Below are positions 14,828-22,720 of a stretch of DNA of 35,180 nt, piece after piece. The notes beneath the pieces were generated by a model. It did no database searches, was not told the DNA's origin, and worked only from the letters and a program-made list of their open reading frames with translations. Source of the stretch: an uncultured Steroidobacter sp. (GTDB lineage Bacteria > Pseudomonadota > Gammaproteobacteria > Steroidobacterales > Steroidobacteraceae); NCBI RefSeq assembly GCF_937958065.1, contig NZ_CALFXI010000055.1, positions 1-35,180 on the forward strand. Direction: 5' to 3'. The translations under genes were made by a program, and so were the position numbers. Position 1 is the stretch's first letter. Every line of letters starts with the position of its first letter.

Positions 14828-15697
14828 TTAGTTCGTGACCGCGCGCTGTCGATGAGCTGCGGCTTCGGCCTTCTGCGACACCGGGACGGTGAAGATGAAA
14901 GCGGCGCCGCCGGACGGACGATTCTCGCCCCAGATCTCTCCACCATGCATCTGCACGATGGCGCGCGCCATCGACAGCCCGAGGCCGAGATGATCGCTCT
15001 TGGTGGTGAAGAAAGAATCGAACAGCCGTGCCGAGTGCTGCGGATCGATGCCCTCGCCATTGTCGAGCACGGCGATTCTCACAGTGTCGTCGTCCTGCGC
15101 TTCGGTGCACACCATCAGGCGTCGCGAGCGCACCGGCATGTCCTCCATCGCATCAAGCGCATTGTCGATCAGATTCAACAGCACCTGCTGCAAATGCAGC
15201 CGGTCCGCCGCGATGCGCGGCAGGCCGGGTTCGAGGGTGCTTTGAATCGCGACTTTACGGCGCAGGGCGTCGGGCAGCACGAGCGACAGCACTTCGGCCG
15301 TGAGCTCGTTGAGATCGACGCGCTCGAAGCGCAGCTCATGCTTGCGCAGCGGCAGCCGCATGCTCTCGACGAAGCCATTGGCGCGCAGATCTTCCTTGCG
15401 AACGTCCGCGAGCAGATCGCGCACCGCTGCGAGATCCGGCTCCTTGCGATTCAACAGCAGCTGCGCGGTCTCGATGTCGGCCAGGATGGAGCTGAGCGGC
15501 TGAGTCACCTTGTGCGCCACCGACGCGGTGATTTCGGACGCGAGTGCCAGACGCGCGACGTGCGTCATGTCGGTATAGTTCCGTCGAGCCTTGGCGCGCG
15601 CGCGATGCCGGATGAAACTCTGGATGCCGAGCACGAGCAGGATGACGATCTGTACCGCCAGCAGAATCGCGAAGTACGTGTCCGCCTCGGAAAACAT
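14828..15697 (-). CDS. Membrane-bound sensor histidine kinase
   Basis: This 289-residue kinase has one N-terminal membrane helix (about 9-27, AILLAVQIVILLVLGIQSF) and no recognisable sensor domain. The H-box is ASEITASVAHKVTQPLSSILADIE. The ATPase domain shows NLIDNALDAME (N-box), VLDNGEGI (G1), FDSFFTTKSDHLGLGLSMARAIVQMHGG (F and G2) and a final GGAAFIFTVPV. The subfamily resembles the FixL/ZraS-type HisKA kinases also encoded at 17302 and 20932. ATG 15697 puts the helix at the N-terminus, with GGAG about 10 bp upstream. It precedes the YbdG-type channel by 6 bp, suggesting envelope or osmotic sensing. Its promoter region is shared with the divergent EAL gene. Confidence 0.88.
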   Translation of the reverse strand: MFSEADTYFAILLAVQIVILLVLGIQSFIRHRARAKARRNYTDMTHVARLALASEITASVAHKVTQPLSSILADIETAQLLLNRKEPDLAAVRDLLADVRKEDLRANGFVESMRLPLRKHELRFERVDLNELTAEVLSLVLPDALRRKVAIQSTLEPGLPRIAADRLHLQQVLLNLIDNALDAMEDMPVRSRRLMVCTEAQDDDTVRIAVLDNGEGIDPQHSARLFDSFFTTKSDHLGLGLSMARAIVQMHGGEIWGENRPSGGAAFIFTVPVSQKAEAAAHRQRAVTN

Positions 15698-15798
15698 TGG
15701 CAAGCAGCTCCACGATGCGGAGGGTCTGGGCCGTATCAACACTCATTGGATGGGCTGCGACGAGCTGTTCTAGGTAACAGGAACGCCGCCGCTGCGCA

Positions 15799-15814
15799 TT
15801 GGCCCTAATCCTCA
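15799..15814. promoter_or_regulatory. Dyad box E (TTGGCCCTAATCCTCA)
   Basis: This is a weaker copy: the left half is identical to box D over nine positions and the right half is poorly conserved. It lies 48 bp before the EAL gene start and 101 bp from the divergent kinase start at 15697. Confidence 0.4.
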
Positions 15815-15862
15815 TGGCGAGCTGCGCGCGCGCGGGCTTAGATTCCAGAGGCAACTCGCGCA

Positions 15863-16642
15863 ATGACGGAACGTGCAGTGAATGCGGACTTGCCAACCCT
15901 CGAAGACTTGCGCGGTGCCATGGAGCGGGGCGAGCTGTTCGTCGAGTATCAACCCATCGTTTCGCTGGTGACGCAGCGGTTCGTCGGTGCCGAGGCACTG
16001 GTGCGCTGGCGTCGCGAGAACACGGTGTGGCCGGCGACCCGGTTCGTCGAGCTGCTCGAGAACACCCCGATGTCGGGACAGATCACTTACTGGGTGATCG
16101 ATACCGTCGCACGCGAGCTCGGTGCGTGGCTCAGCGACCACGCCGATGTCTATATCAGTATCAATGTGCCGCCGGAGATCCTGGGCCGTGGTGGCTTGGA
16201 GTACGCGGCTGTGCGTTCCGGCCTACGCGCACGCGCCGGCCAGATTCTGCTGGAGATCACCGAGCGCGGCGTGCCCGATCAACTCGGTCTGACCGCGCTC
16301 AATACGATGGCCGAACATGGCGTGCATCTGGCGCTCGACGATGTATTTCTCACGGGCGCCAATCTCGCCGTGCTGTCACGCGGCCGGTTCGAAATCATCA
16401 AGGTCGACCGCAAGCTGATCGCACAACTGCGCGAGCATGCCCCCGAGCCCGCGTGGCTGCCGGGACTGCGCTCGGTGCTGCTTCATTCCCGGCTGCAAGT
16501 GATTGCCGAAGGAGTGGAGTCGCGCTATCAAGCCGATCTGCTGGCGCGCGCGGGTGTGCAAATGGCGCAGGGATTTTTGTTCTCGGCGTCGCTCCCGGCG
16601 CGCGCGCTGATGGAATTCAGAGATCGAACAAATGCGCCGTAG
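15863..16642 (+). CDS. EAL-domain protein, putative c-di-GMP phosphodiesterase
   Basis: This 259-residue protein is a stand-alone EAL domain. Motifs run in order: EYQPIV, EALVRW (the EAL signature), SINVPPEIL (Asn for metal), LEITERG (Glu), LALDDVFLTGANL, FEIIKVDRKLI (Lys), VIAEGVES (Glu) and MAQGFLFSASLP (Gln). The two Asp of loop 6 remain, but the usual DDFGTGYSSL is DDVFLTGANL, so the loop that couples dimerisation to metal binding is altered; activity may be reduced or differently controlled. With no sensor or GGDEF part, input must come from other proteins. ATG 15863 is the natural start. The gene is convergent with a single-domain receiver, with 10 bp between stops. Confidence 0.88.
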   Translation: MTERAVNADLPTLEDLRGAMERGELFVEYQPIVSLVTQRFVGAEALVRWRRENTVWPATRFVELLENTPMSGQITYWVIDTVARELGAWLSDHADVYISINVPPEILGRGGLEYAAVRSGLRARAGQILLEITERGVPDQLGLTALNTMAEHGVHLALDDVFLTGANLAVLSRGRFEIIKVDRKLIAQLREHAPEPAWLPGLRSVLLHSRLQVIAEGVESRYQADLLARAGVQMAQGFLFSASLPARALMEFRDRTNAP

Positions 16643-16652
16643 CCCCGCGGTG

Positions 16653-17021
16653 TCAGTGTTTGCGAACTTGCAGCGCGTCGGTGAGCGCGCGCTTCAGATC
16701 TTCCGCCGCGCACGGTTTTTCCAGCACGGCGTGGAACAACGAAATGGTCTCGTCGTCGCGCGGCGGGGTGGCGGTCAACGCAATGATGGGGATGCCGCCG
16801 AGCTCGGGATGGCTGCGCAGCCGGCGTGCAATATCGACGCCGCTATGCTCCGGCATGTGCAGATCGGTGACCACCACGTCGGGCCGCTGGGCCGCGGCGA
16901 GCACGAGCGCCGCGTCCCAATCGGCGGCCTCCACGACTTGATACGACAACACCCGAAGCAGCCGGCCCAGGCTATTGCGAATCCTTCGATCATCATCGAT
17001 CAGCAGCACGACCGCGCTCAT
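16653..17021 (-). CDS. Single-domain response regulator (receiver only)
   Basis: This 122-residue protein is a CheY-like receiver without an output domain. The acidic pocket is IDDDRRIRNSLGRLLR, the phospho-acceptor is D53 in VVVTDLHMPEHSG, the Thr position is in IIALTATPP, and the conserved Lys is in LEKPC. Such proteins pass phosphoryl groups between kinases and phosphotransfer proteins or bind a target directly. ATG 17021 is chosen because the receiver starts at once; the longer frame to 17060 adds unrelated residues. It lies downstream of the MASE1 kinase on the same strand after a 280-bp gap, so it probably has its own promoter yet may still be that kinase's partner. Confidence 0.88.
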   Translation of the reverse strand: MSAVVLLIDDDRRIRNSLGRLLRVLSYQVVEAADWDAALVLAAAQRPDVVVTDLHMPEHSGVDIARRLRSHPELGGIPIIALTATPPRDDETISLFHAVLEKPCAAEDLKRALTDALQVRKH

Positions 17022-17301
17022 CTGCAGTTCCGTGAATTGCCACGCTTGTGCAGGGGCCAACGCATCTTAGATACACCCTTTCAGGCGGTAGTTCTATTCA
17101 TCGAGCCAACGCCGGAGTCAGTCCGGGGGTAGATCTGATTCATCGAGCCAATGCCGGCGCCAGAGCGGCCGACGCGGTCGCGGGACAACGTCTGGTGTGC
17201 GGCAGTGTTCCAGAGCCGGTGTACGCGTTATCGCGAATTGCCGCAATAACCCGCGCGCCGGGGGCTGGAAAAAATTGGCAGGAGGGCGTGATTATGTGAG
17301 A
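17022..17301. other. Intergenic region with a 20-bp direct repeat
   Basis: This 280-bp gap lies between the receiver gene and the MASE1 kinase stop. It contains ATTCATCGAGCCAACGCCGG at 17096-17115 and the same sequence with one change (T for C) at 17138-17157, 42 bp apart start to start, four helical turns. It holds no convincing gene: the open frame across it matches nothing and is low in information. The repeat may be a regulatory element for the receiver gene or a trace of local duplication. Confidence 0.4.
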
Positions 17302-19467
17302 TCAGTTGAGGCGGGCGCCGTACCGATCCGTGCTGTCGGCCGGCAATATGACTTTGGAGTCCAGACTGTCTATTTCGAACGACAGTGTGGCACCCACGCC
17401 GTCGATGTTGTTCTTCGCCCAGATGCGTCCGCCGTGCGCTTCGACGATCGAGCGCGCGATCGCCAGGCCCAGGCCCATGCCGTGCTCCTTGCTGGTGAAA
17501 AAGGAATCGAAGATTCGCGGCAGGGTGGCCGGATCGATGCCGCTGCCGCGATCGACGACTTCCACCTGGATGCGCGTGGCGCCGGTGCGAGCGGTGCGGA
17601 TCGCGATGCGCCGGTGTGTCTCGGGCAGGCCGGCCATGGCATCCATGCCGTTCAGGATCAGATTCAACAGCACCTGTTGCATGCGTGCGTAGTCGCCGAG
17701 CACGGTCGGCAGTTCGGTGCATTCGGTTTCCAGCTGCACATGCCGCTGCCGCGATTCGACACGCAGCAGCTTCACGACGTCGGTGATGACGTCATTGATA
17801 TCGATTGGATCGAGCCGCAGCTCACGATCGTGCAGCAGCTCGCGCAGCCTGCCGACCAGCTCGCTGGCACGACGGTTGTCGCGGCGAATGTCATCCAGGA
17901 TGTCGTGCAGCTCGGCTTTCTCGCAGCTCTCGCGGCCAAGAAACAGTAAGCCCGCTTCGGCGTTGTAGCGGATTGCTACCAGCGGCTGATTCATCTCGTG
18001 CGCAATCGAAGCCGTGATCTGGCCTATCATGGCGAGTCGGCCGACGCGCTCCAGAGTGCGATTGGCTTCTTCGAGTTTCTTGTGGTCGCTGCGATCGGTG
18101 ATTGCGCCGATGATCCGCGTCGGCGTGCCGTTCGCGTCGCGCACGATGCAGGCACGATCACGTACCCAGTGCGGCGACCCGCCGGATCCGATGTAGAGAT
18201 AGTCGGCCTGCCAGGTGTCTGCCGTGCCTTGCAGAGTCTGCCGAAGATCGTGCATGACACGTTCGCGATCGCTCGGATGAATGCTGCAGCCCCATGACTC
18301 CATCGTCATCTGCCGGACGCTGGGCGCGCGATCGTTGCTGGCATCACCGCAGCTCGACCACAGTTCGCCGCGCGCGATGTCCCAATCGTAGATCTCATCG
18401 CAGGCGACCCGCGCGATGCATGCAAGCCGTTCGTCATTCCGTTGCAGTTCCAGCTCCGCCCGCCGGAGGGTGCCGATGTCAGGGCCGCTGGCTTGGGGTT
18501 CGATCAAGCGCTGCTCGGCATCGACCAGTGCGGCACGCGCTGCCCGTCGGCGCTCGTCGACGAGGATGGCAATCGTCATGGCGCCGAGCGCCATGACGAT
18601 CAGAAATATTTGCAAATCGAGCGCGGCCGCCTCCGGAGCTTCACGCAGGCGCACGCTCTGCGGGATGTGCTCCAGGGCCGTCGCCGCGCTCGCAACGAGC
18701 GTTACTGCCATCGCGGCGGCGGCAACCCCAAAGCGCACCGACAGCCAGAGCAAAGGAATGAGCAGCAGGTAGAGCGCTGTGTGGTATTCGGCAGCGCGCC
18801 CGAACGTCAGATGGAAACAACCATACAGAGCCACGGCGATCAGCAGCACCTCGACATACTGCGCTGGCGTGCGCTGTTGCAGCCAGCCAGGCCGCGGCAG
18901 CAGCTCCAGATAGACCCATGAGCCCCAGGTCAGAATGGCGAGCGAGCTGGCGAGGGTCTCGGCCTGCCAATCGGCAACGGCCAGATCCATGGTACCGGTC
19001 AGCAGAGACAGGAGGACATTCGGCGCAAGCATCGTCAACAGGGCCGGCCCGGCGACCACGGCGGTAAGCACGTACAGCGAGTAGTCCCGCAGGTCATCGA
19101 AAGGGCTGCGCTCTCCGAGCAGGACGCGCAGCGCCGTGGTGATACCGGTGGCAAGAATGAAGCTGAAACCGCCTTGCCAGGCCAGCTGCCACAGGGGCAG
19201 GCCGGTGCTCCAGCAGGCCGCCAGGTGTGCGGGCACGACGGCAGCGGCGATCAGCCACCAACGTTCCGGGCGAGTCAGCATCAACAGCGCGAGCAACACG
19301 CCGTGTTGTGGCGACAACACGACGATGGCGTCGGCGCCACGCAGGCCGAGCTCCAGGCTCGCGGCAAGAAAGTACAACGCGCCGCTCAGCGGCAGCAGCA
19401 GTGCCGCCGAGTCGACAGGCAACGCAGCCGGGCCGGCCTCGCTCGCGGTCCATGTCCCCCTGGTCAA
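17302..19467 (-). CDS. MASE1-PAS hybrid-sensor histidine kinase
   Basis: This 721-residue kinase has an N-terminal MASE1-type membrane region (about 20-305, some eight helices, with the aromatic VVLSPQHGVLLALLML segment). A linker helix and a PAS_3-like domain follow (about 340-460; WGCSIHPSDRERV, SPHWVRDRACIVRDANGTPTRIIGAITD). Then come HisKA with His490 in GQITASIAHEMNQPLVAI, and HATPase with LLNLILNGMDAM (N-box), VVDRGSGID (G1), and FDSFFTSKEHGMGLGLAIARSIVEAHGG. It has no receiver domain, so a separate regulator is needed. The start is TTG at 19467, supported by GGGGAG 7 bp upstream; no ATG lies in frame before the membrane region. It follows the PAS/HisKA_2 kinase by 36 bp, probably as one operon. 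Confidence 0.9.
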   Translation of the reverse strand: MTRGTWTASEAGPAALPVDSAALLLPLSGALYFLAASLELGLRGADAIVVLSPQHGVLLALLMLTRPERWWLIAAAVVPAHLAACWSTGLPLWQLAWQGGFSFILATGITTALRVLLGERSPFDDLRDYSLYVLTAVVAGPALLTMLAPNVLLSLLTGTMDLAVADWQAETLASSLAILTWGSWVYLELLPRPGWLQQRTPAQYVEVLLIAVALYGCFHLTFGRAAEYHTALYLLLIPLLWLSVRFGVAAAAMAVTLVASAATALEHIPQSVRLREAPEAAALDLQIFLIVMALGAMTIAILVDERRRAARAALVDAEQRLIEPQASGPDIGTLRRAELELQRNDERLACIARVACDEIYDWDIARGELWSSCGDASNDRAPSVRQMTMESWGCSIHPSDRERVMHDLRQTLQGTADTWQADYLYIGSGGSPHWVRDRACIVRDANGTPTRIIGAITDRSDHKKLEEANRTLERVGRLAMIGQITASIAHEMNQPLVAIRYNAEAGLLFLGRESCEKAELHDILDDIRRDNRRASELVGRLRELLHDRELRLDPIDINDVITDVVKLLRVESRQRHVQLETECTELPTVLGDYARMQQVLLNLILNGMDAMAGLPETHRRIAIRTARTGATRIQVEVVDRGSGIDPATLPRIFDSFFTSKEHGMGLGLAIARSIVEAHGGRIWAKNNIDGVGATLSFEIDSLDSKVILPADSTDRYGARLN

Positions 19468-19503
19468 CGTTCGTCTCCCCTCGGACTACAGTCGACAAAA
19501 CGC

Positions 19504-20679
19504 TCAGATCATTCGCGTCACATGGCTCGATAAAGTCCTGGGCCGATCCCTCGACGCAGCGTGCGGCGCCTCGCTGGGCACGCGCACCCGGAAGTGCGCA
19601 CCCGGCGTGCGGGCCTCGATCTGCAGCTCGCCGCCCAGCTGCGCGACCAGGCCCTGAACGATCCTCATGCCCAGGCCTTTGCTGCTGTGAGGATCGAAGT
19701 CGCGGGGCAAGCCCCGGCCATCGTCATCGACTTGCAACAGCAGATGGCGCTGCGCGCCGCTGAGAGTTATACGCACTGAGCCTTTGTTTCGGTCCGGATA
19801 CGCATGCTTCAACGAATTGGTGACCAGCTCGGTCGTCATGAGCAGCAGGGGCACGGCGCGATCCGTCATCATGCTCAACCCCTGCGGGCACGAGATCGTT
19901 ACGGCAATATGATCTTCCACGCCGAGCGCCGCAATGGTTTCGCGCGCAATTTCCGCCAACCCGGCGCTCAGCTCGAGTCGTTCGTTGTCCCGGCCCTCCT
20001 GCAAGCGCCGATGTATGCACGCGACGGCTTGGATCCGGGACTGTGCTTGTTGCAGCGAGGCGCGCACTGTCTCATCGCCGCTGTAGCGAGCCTGCAGCGC
20101 CAGTGCTCCGGCAATGCCCGCCAGGTGGTTCTTGACGCGATGGCTGGCCTCGACCAGCAGCAGGTCCTTGCAGGCGATTTCCTGCTGCAGCGAGCGCTCG
20201 GCCTGTTTCAGCTCGGTCACGTCGCGGCACACACAGAACATTTGTGAGGGCACGCCGTGCGCATCGAAGATGGGATTGGCGGCGATGTCCCACCAGCGCG
20301 GCAGTCCGCTGGCGGTCGGCCGGTACGCCATGAAACGGCATTGATGTCCCGAACGGGCCTCATCGATGCTGTATTCGGCCAGGTCATGATTGTCCGGCGA
20401 CCACAGCTCCGACCATGACACCCGCTGCTGCGGCGGCCGGCCTTCCAGGCCCATCAGATAGGAGCCGGGCAGATTCATATAAACAACCATGCCCTGCATG
20501 TCGACGACCGCGATGCAGTCGTGACTGTTCTCGAAAGCGTGTTCGATCACGCTGGCGTCGGGAGACAAAGGTATGTCGGCCATGAGGTGACCCGCCTGTT
20601 CATCGGCATGAGAGCCGCGGTGGGCTTCGCGGGGAATCAGGGACAGGGGCGCCCGGGCCAGTGGCGATTGCATGATCAT
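19504..20679 (-). CDS. PAS / HisKA_2-type sensor histidine kinase
   Basis: This 391-residue soluble kinase has an N-terminal PAS domain (about 42-158: VIEHAFENSHDCIAVVDMQGMVVYMNLPGSYLMG ... FCVCRDVTELKQAERSL) and a HisKA_2 domain with His180 in LLLVEASHRVKNHLAGIAGAL. The ATPase domain has TTELVTNSLKHAYPD (N-box), LQVDDDGRGLP (G1) and SKGLGMRIVQGLVAQLGGEL. HisKA_2 kinases often signal to unusual regulators in general stress responses. ATG 20679 is chosen for GAGG 5 bp upstream; ATG 20671-20673 and 20581-20583 are alternatives. A much longer open frame upstream is non-coding. It is the first gene of a two-kinase unit, with a dyad box 86 bp upstream. Confidence 0.88.
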   Translation of the reverse strand: MIMQSPLARAPLSLIPREAHRGSHADEQAGHLMADIPLSPDASVIEHAFENSHDCIAVVDMQGMVVYMNLPGSYLMGLEGRPPQQRVSWSELWSPDNHDLAEYSIDEARSGHQCRFMAYRPTASGLPRWWDIAANPIFDAHGVPSQMFCVCRDVTELKQAERSLQQEIACKDLLLVEASHRVKNHLAGIAGALALQARYSGDETVRASLQQAQSRIQAVACIHRRLQEGRDNERLELSAGLAEIARETIAALGVEDHIAVTISCPQGLSMMTDRAVPLLLMTTELVTNSLKHAYPDRNKGSVRITLSGAQRHLLLQVDDDGRGLPRDFDPHSSKGLGMRIVQGLVAQLGGELQIEARTPGAHFRVRVPSEAPHAASRDRPRTLSSHVTRMI

Positions 20680-20765
20680 CAGCACCTCAGCGACGAAAAG
20701 GGGCTTGGCCCAGGTTGCTTCACGTGGGAGGGCTCGATTAAATCGTGTCCGACTCGTGATGCATC

Positions 20766-20781
20766 TTGGCCCTAGGGCTAA
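20766..20781. promoter_or_regulatory. Dyad box D (TTGGCCCTAGGGCTAA)
   Basis: This is the best palindrome of the mixed type, self-complementary at 14 of 16 positions, and it differs from box A by one base. It lies in the gap between two divergent kinases: 86 bp from the start at 20679 and 150 bp from the start at 20932. The ATTG extension shared with boxes A and C faces the plus-strand gene. Confidence 0.6.
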
Positions 20782-20931
20782 TTGTGCCGACACTGTGCGC
20801 ATTCGCTTGCAGCGCTGTAATCGACCTGCGGTCAGCGAATCAGATATCTTCGCTGCCCAGCGCGGCGCGCTATGTTTCCAATTCATCGGGTCCACGCATT
20901 CTGCTGAAATATCGCAGCGAGGACGGTGATC

Positions 20932-22617
20932 GTGCATGACCGTGCGGATCATGGCGCGCGGCGTTATGCGCCGATGATCAGTCAAAGCGCATGGTGCCGG
21001 TTCGCCGGGCCGGCTGCTACTGCGCTCGCATATCTTTTGTCGGCGGTGCTGGGCGAGTCGCTCGCGTTTCCGTCGGCGCCCGTCTCGGCGCTGTGGGCAC
21101 CGAATGCCATTCTGTTTGCTGCGTTGCTGCTGGCGCCGGTGAGCCGATGGTGGATGTATCTCGCAGCGATCCTGCCGGGTCACGTCGTCGCGCAGCTCGC
21201 GGACGCTTCGCTCGCGCAGATCGGCATTCAATACATCGCCAACAGCGCCGAGGCCATGCTCGGCGCCGCGGCCCTGTTGGTTTTCGAACGGGAGCCGCGC
21301 CGGCTGGGCCAATTGAGCGCAATGACCAATCTGGTGCTGATCGGCGGCGTCGCGGCGCCTCTGCTCACCAGCATCGCCCTGGCAGCGGCTTTCGTTCCGC
21401 TTGGACTGGCCGACGACCCCTGGTTGACCGTGGCCGCCCGCACCGGCACCAATTCGTTTGCTGCGATCACCCTGGTGCCGCTGATTCTTCAGTTCGCCCC
21501 GCGCAGCCCGGGCGGATGGCAGGTGCCGGAGCGGCGGATCGTGCTCGAAGCTGCCCTCATCGGCGTATGTCTCGCGGTCGTGTGCGTGTATGTATTCGTT
21601 TGGCCCGGGGTCCATGACGAGCGGGCCCCGGCCTCGTTGTATGTACTGTTGCCGGTACTGATCTGGGCGACGGTACGTTACGAAATCACCGGCGTGTGCT
21701 TGTCGGTGCTGCTGGTCGGTGCGTTTGCAACTTGGGGAGGGGTCCACGAGGTGGGGCCGTTCGCCGTACAGTCGCCGGTGCGCAATGCGCTCACGACGGT
21801 GCTGTTTCTGAATGTGATCTGTATTCCTTTGTTGCTGCTGGCGGCGGTTCTGCAGGAGCGTAGAGCTGCCGCTGCGGAGGCGGCGCGACGAGATCAACAG
21901 CTCGCGCACCTGTCACGGGTGGCCACGGTCGGCGAGATCTCCGGGGCGGTTGCGCACGAGATCAGACAGCCCCTGGCTTCGATGCTCGCCAATGCGGAAG
22001 CCGCGGCGACTTTGCTATCGAGCGGCGAGGTGGGTGGCGAGGTCGGCGTGGAGGCGGTCAAGCCCATCGTCGCCGACATCATCGCGGACAACCGGCGGGC
22101 TGCGCGGGTGATCAAACGCATGCAGGCCATGCTTCGTCACAGCCAGACCGAGCGCCGCCCCGAGCAATTGAACGAACTGGTGACGGAAACGCTGGCGTTG
22201 TCGCGTGCCGACCTGCATCGACGCCAGGTCACCGTCGTCCAAAGCCTCGGCGATGAGCTGCCCCGCATCTGCGTCGACCGGGTGCAGATTCAACAGGTGA
22301 TCCTCAACCTGATCGTCAACGCATGCGATGCCATGGAGAGCGTCGCGCCGGGCCAGCGCCGGCTGTGGATCAGCACCTCGGTCCATCCGCAGCTGGGCGT
22401 TCAGCTGACGGTGCGCGATTCCGGGCCGGGCATCGAGGAAACGATGCTGGAGCGCGTGTTCGATTCGTTCGTCAGCACCAAGGCCAGCGGCCTCGGGCTG
22501 GGCCTGTCCATATCGCAAAAGATCACGGTCGCGCATGGCGGCCGGCTGTGGGCGGAACGCAGTGCGAGGGGTGGCGCGATCTTCCACCTGACCTTGCCAC
22601 CAGCGCCACGGCGGTGA
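20932..22617 (+). CDS. MASE1-type sensor histidine kinase
   Basis: The kinase (561 residues from this start) has a MASE1-type membrane region of about eight helices (about 20-305: FPSAPVSALWAPNAILFAALLLAP and TNSFAAITLVPLIL are typical). A coiled linker (ERRAAAAEAARRDQQ) leads to HisKA with His342 in VGEISGAVAHEIRQPLASM, and HATPase with ILNLIVNACDAME, VRDSGPGIEE and FDSFVSTKASGLGLGLSISQKITVAHGG. MASE1 domains sense unknown signals in kinases and GGDEF proteins. GTG 20932 has GAGGA 8 bp upstream; GTG 20926 is only 2 bp from it, and ATG 20974 lacks a ribosome site. It resembles the 17302 kinase but lacks the PAS domain, so the two may be paralogues. Confidence 0.9.
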   Translation: MHDRADHGARRYAPMISQSAWCRFAGPAATALAYLLSAVLGESLAFPSAPVSALWAPNAILFAALLLAPVSRWWMYLAAILPGHVVAQLADASLAQIGIQYIANSAEAMLGAAALLVFEREPRRLGQLSAMTNLVLIGGVAAPLLTSIALAAAFVPLGLADDPWLTVAARTGTNSFAAITLVPLILQFAPRSPGGWQVPERRIVLEAALIGVCLAVVCVYVFVWPGVHDERAPASLYVLLPVLIWATVRYEITGVCLSVLLVGAFATWGGVHEVGPFAVQSPVRNALTTVLFLNVICIPLLLLAAVLQERRAAAAEAARRDQQLAHLSRVATVGEISGAVAHEIRQPLASMLANAEAAATLLSSGEVGGEVGVEAVKPIVADIIADNRRAARVIKRMQAMLRHSQTERRPEQLNELVTETLALSRADLHRRQVTVVQSLGDELPRICVDRVQIQQVILNLIVNACDAMESVAPGQRRLWISTSVHPQLGVQLTVRDSGPGIEETMLERVFDSFVSTKASGLGLGLSISQKITVAHGGRLWAERSARGGAIFHLTLPPAPRR

Positions 22618-22720
22618 TCCGTAGGGGAGGGCCTGAATCGGACCCGGCGCGCTCAAGTACGGGGCGGCGCGGACGATCTAGAGGTCGACAGGCCAGGGAA
22701 CGTCGACAGGAGGTTCAACC

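Noticed and set aside
17045..17060. TTGGCCCC half-site on the minus strand upstream of the lone receiver gene
   Set aside because: Only the left half matches; the right half has little agreement, so it could be chance in GC-rich DNA.
17048..17299. An 83-codon frame with two copies of IHRANAG
   Set aside because: The repeated peptide is only the translation of the 20-bp DNA repeat; there is no ribosome site and no family similarity.
20680..21909. A long upstream extension of the PAS/HisKA_2 kinase frame
   Set aside because: It lies antisense to the membrane region of the 20932 kinase and covers the promoter gap; the ribosome site at 20679 gives a normal protein.
22684..22710. Two exact copies of GTCGACAGG 18 bp apart before cheW
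   Set aside because: Nine bases is short for this GC content and no further copies or symmetry support a role.
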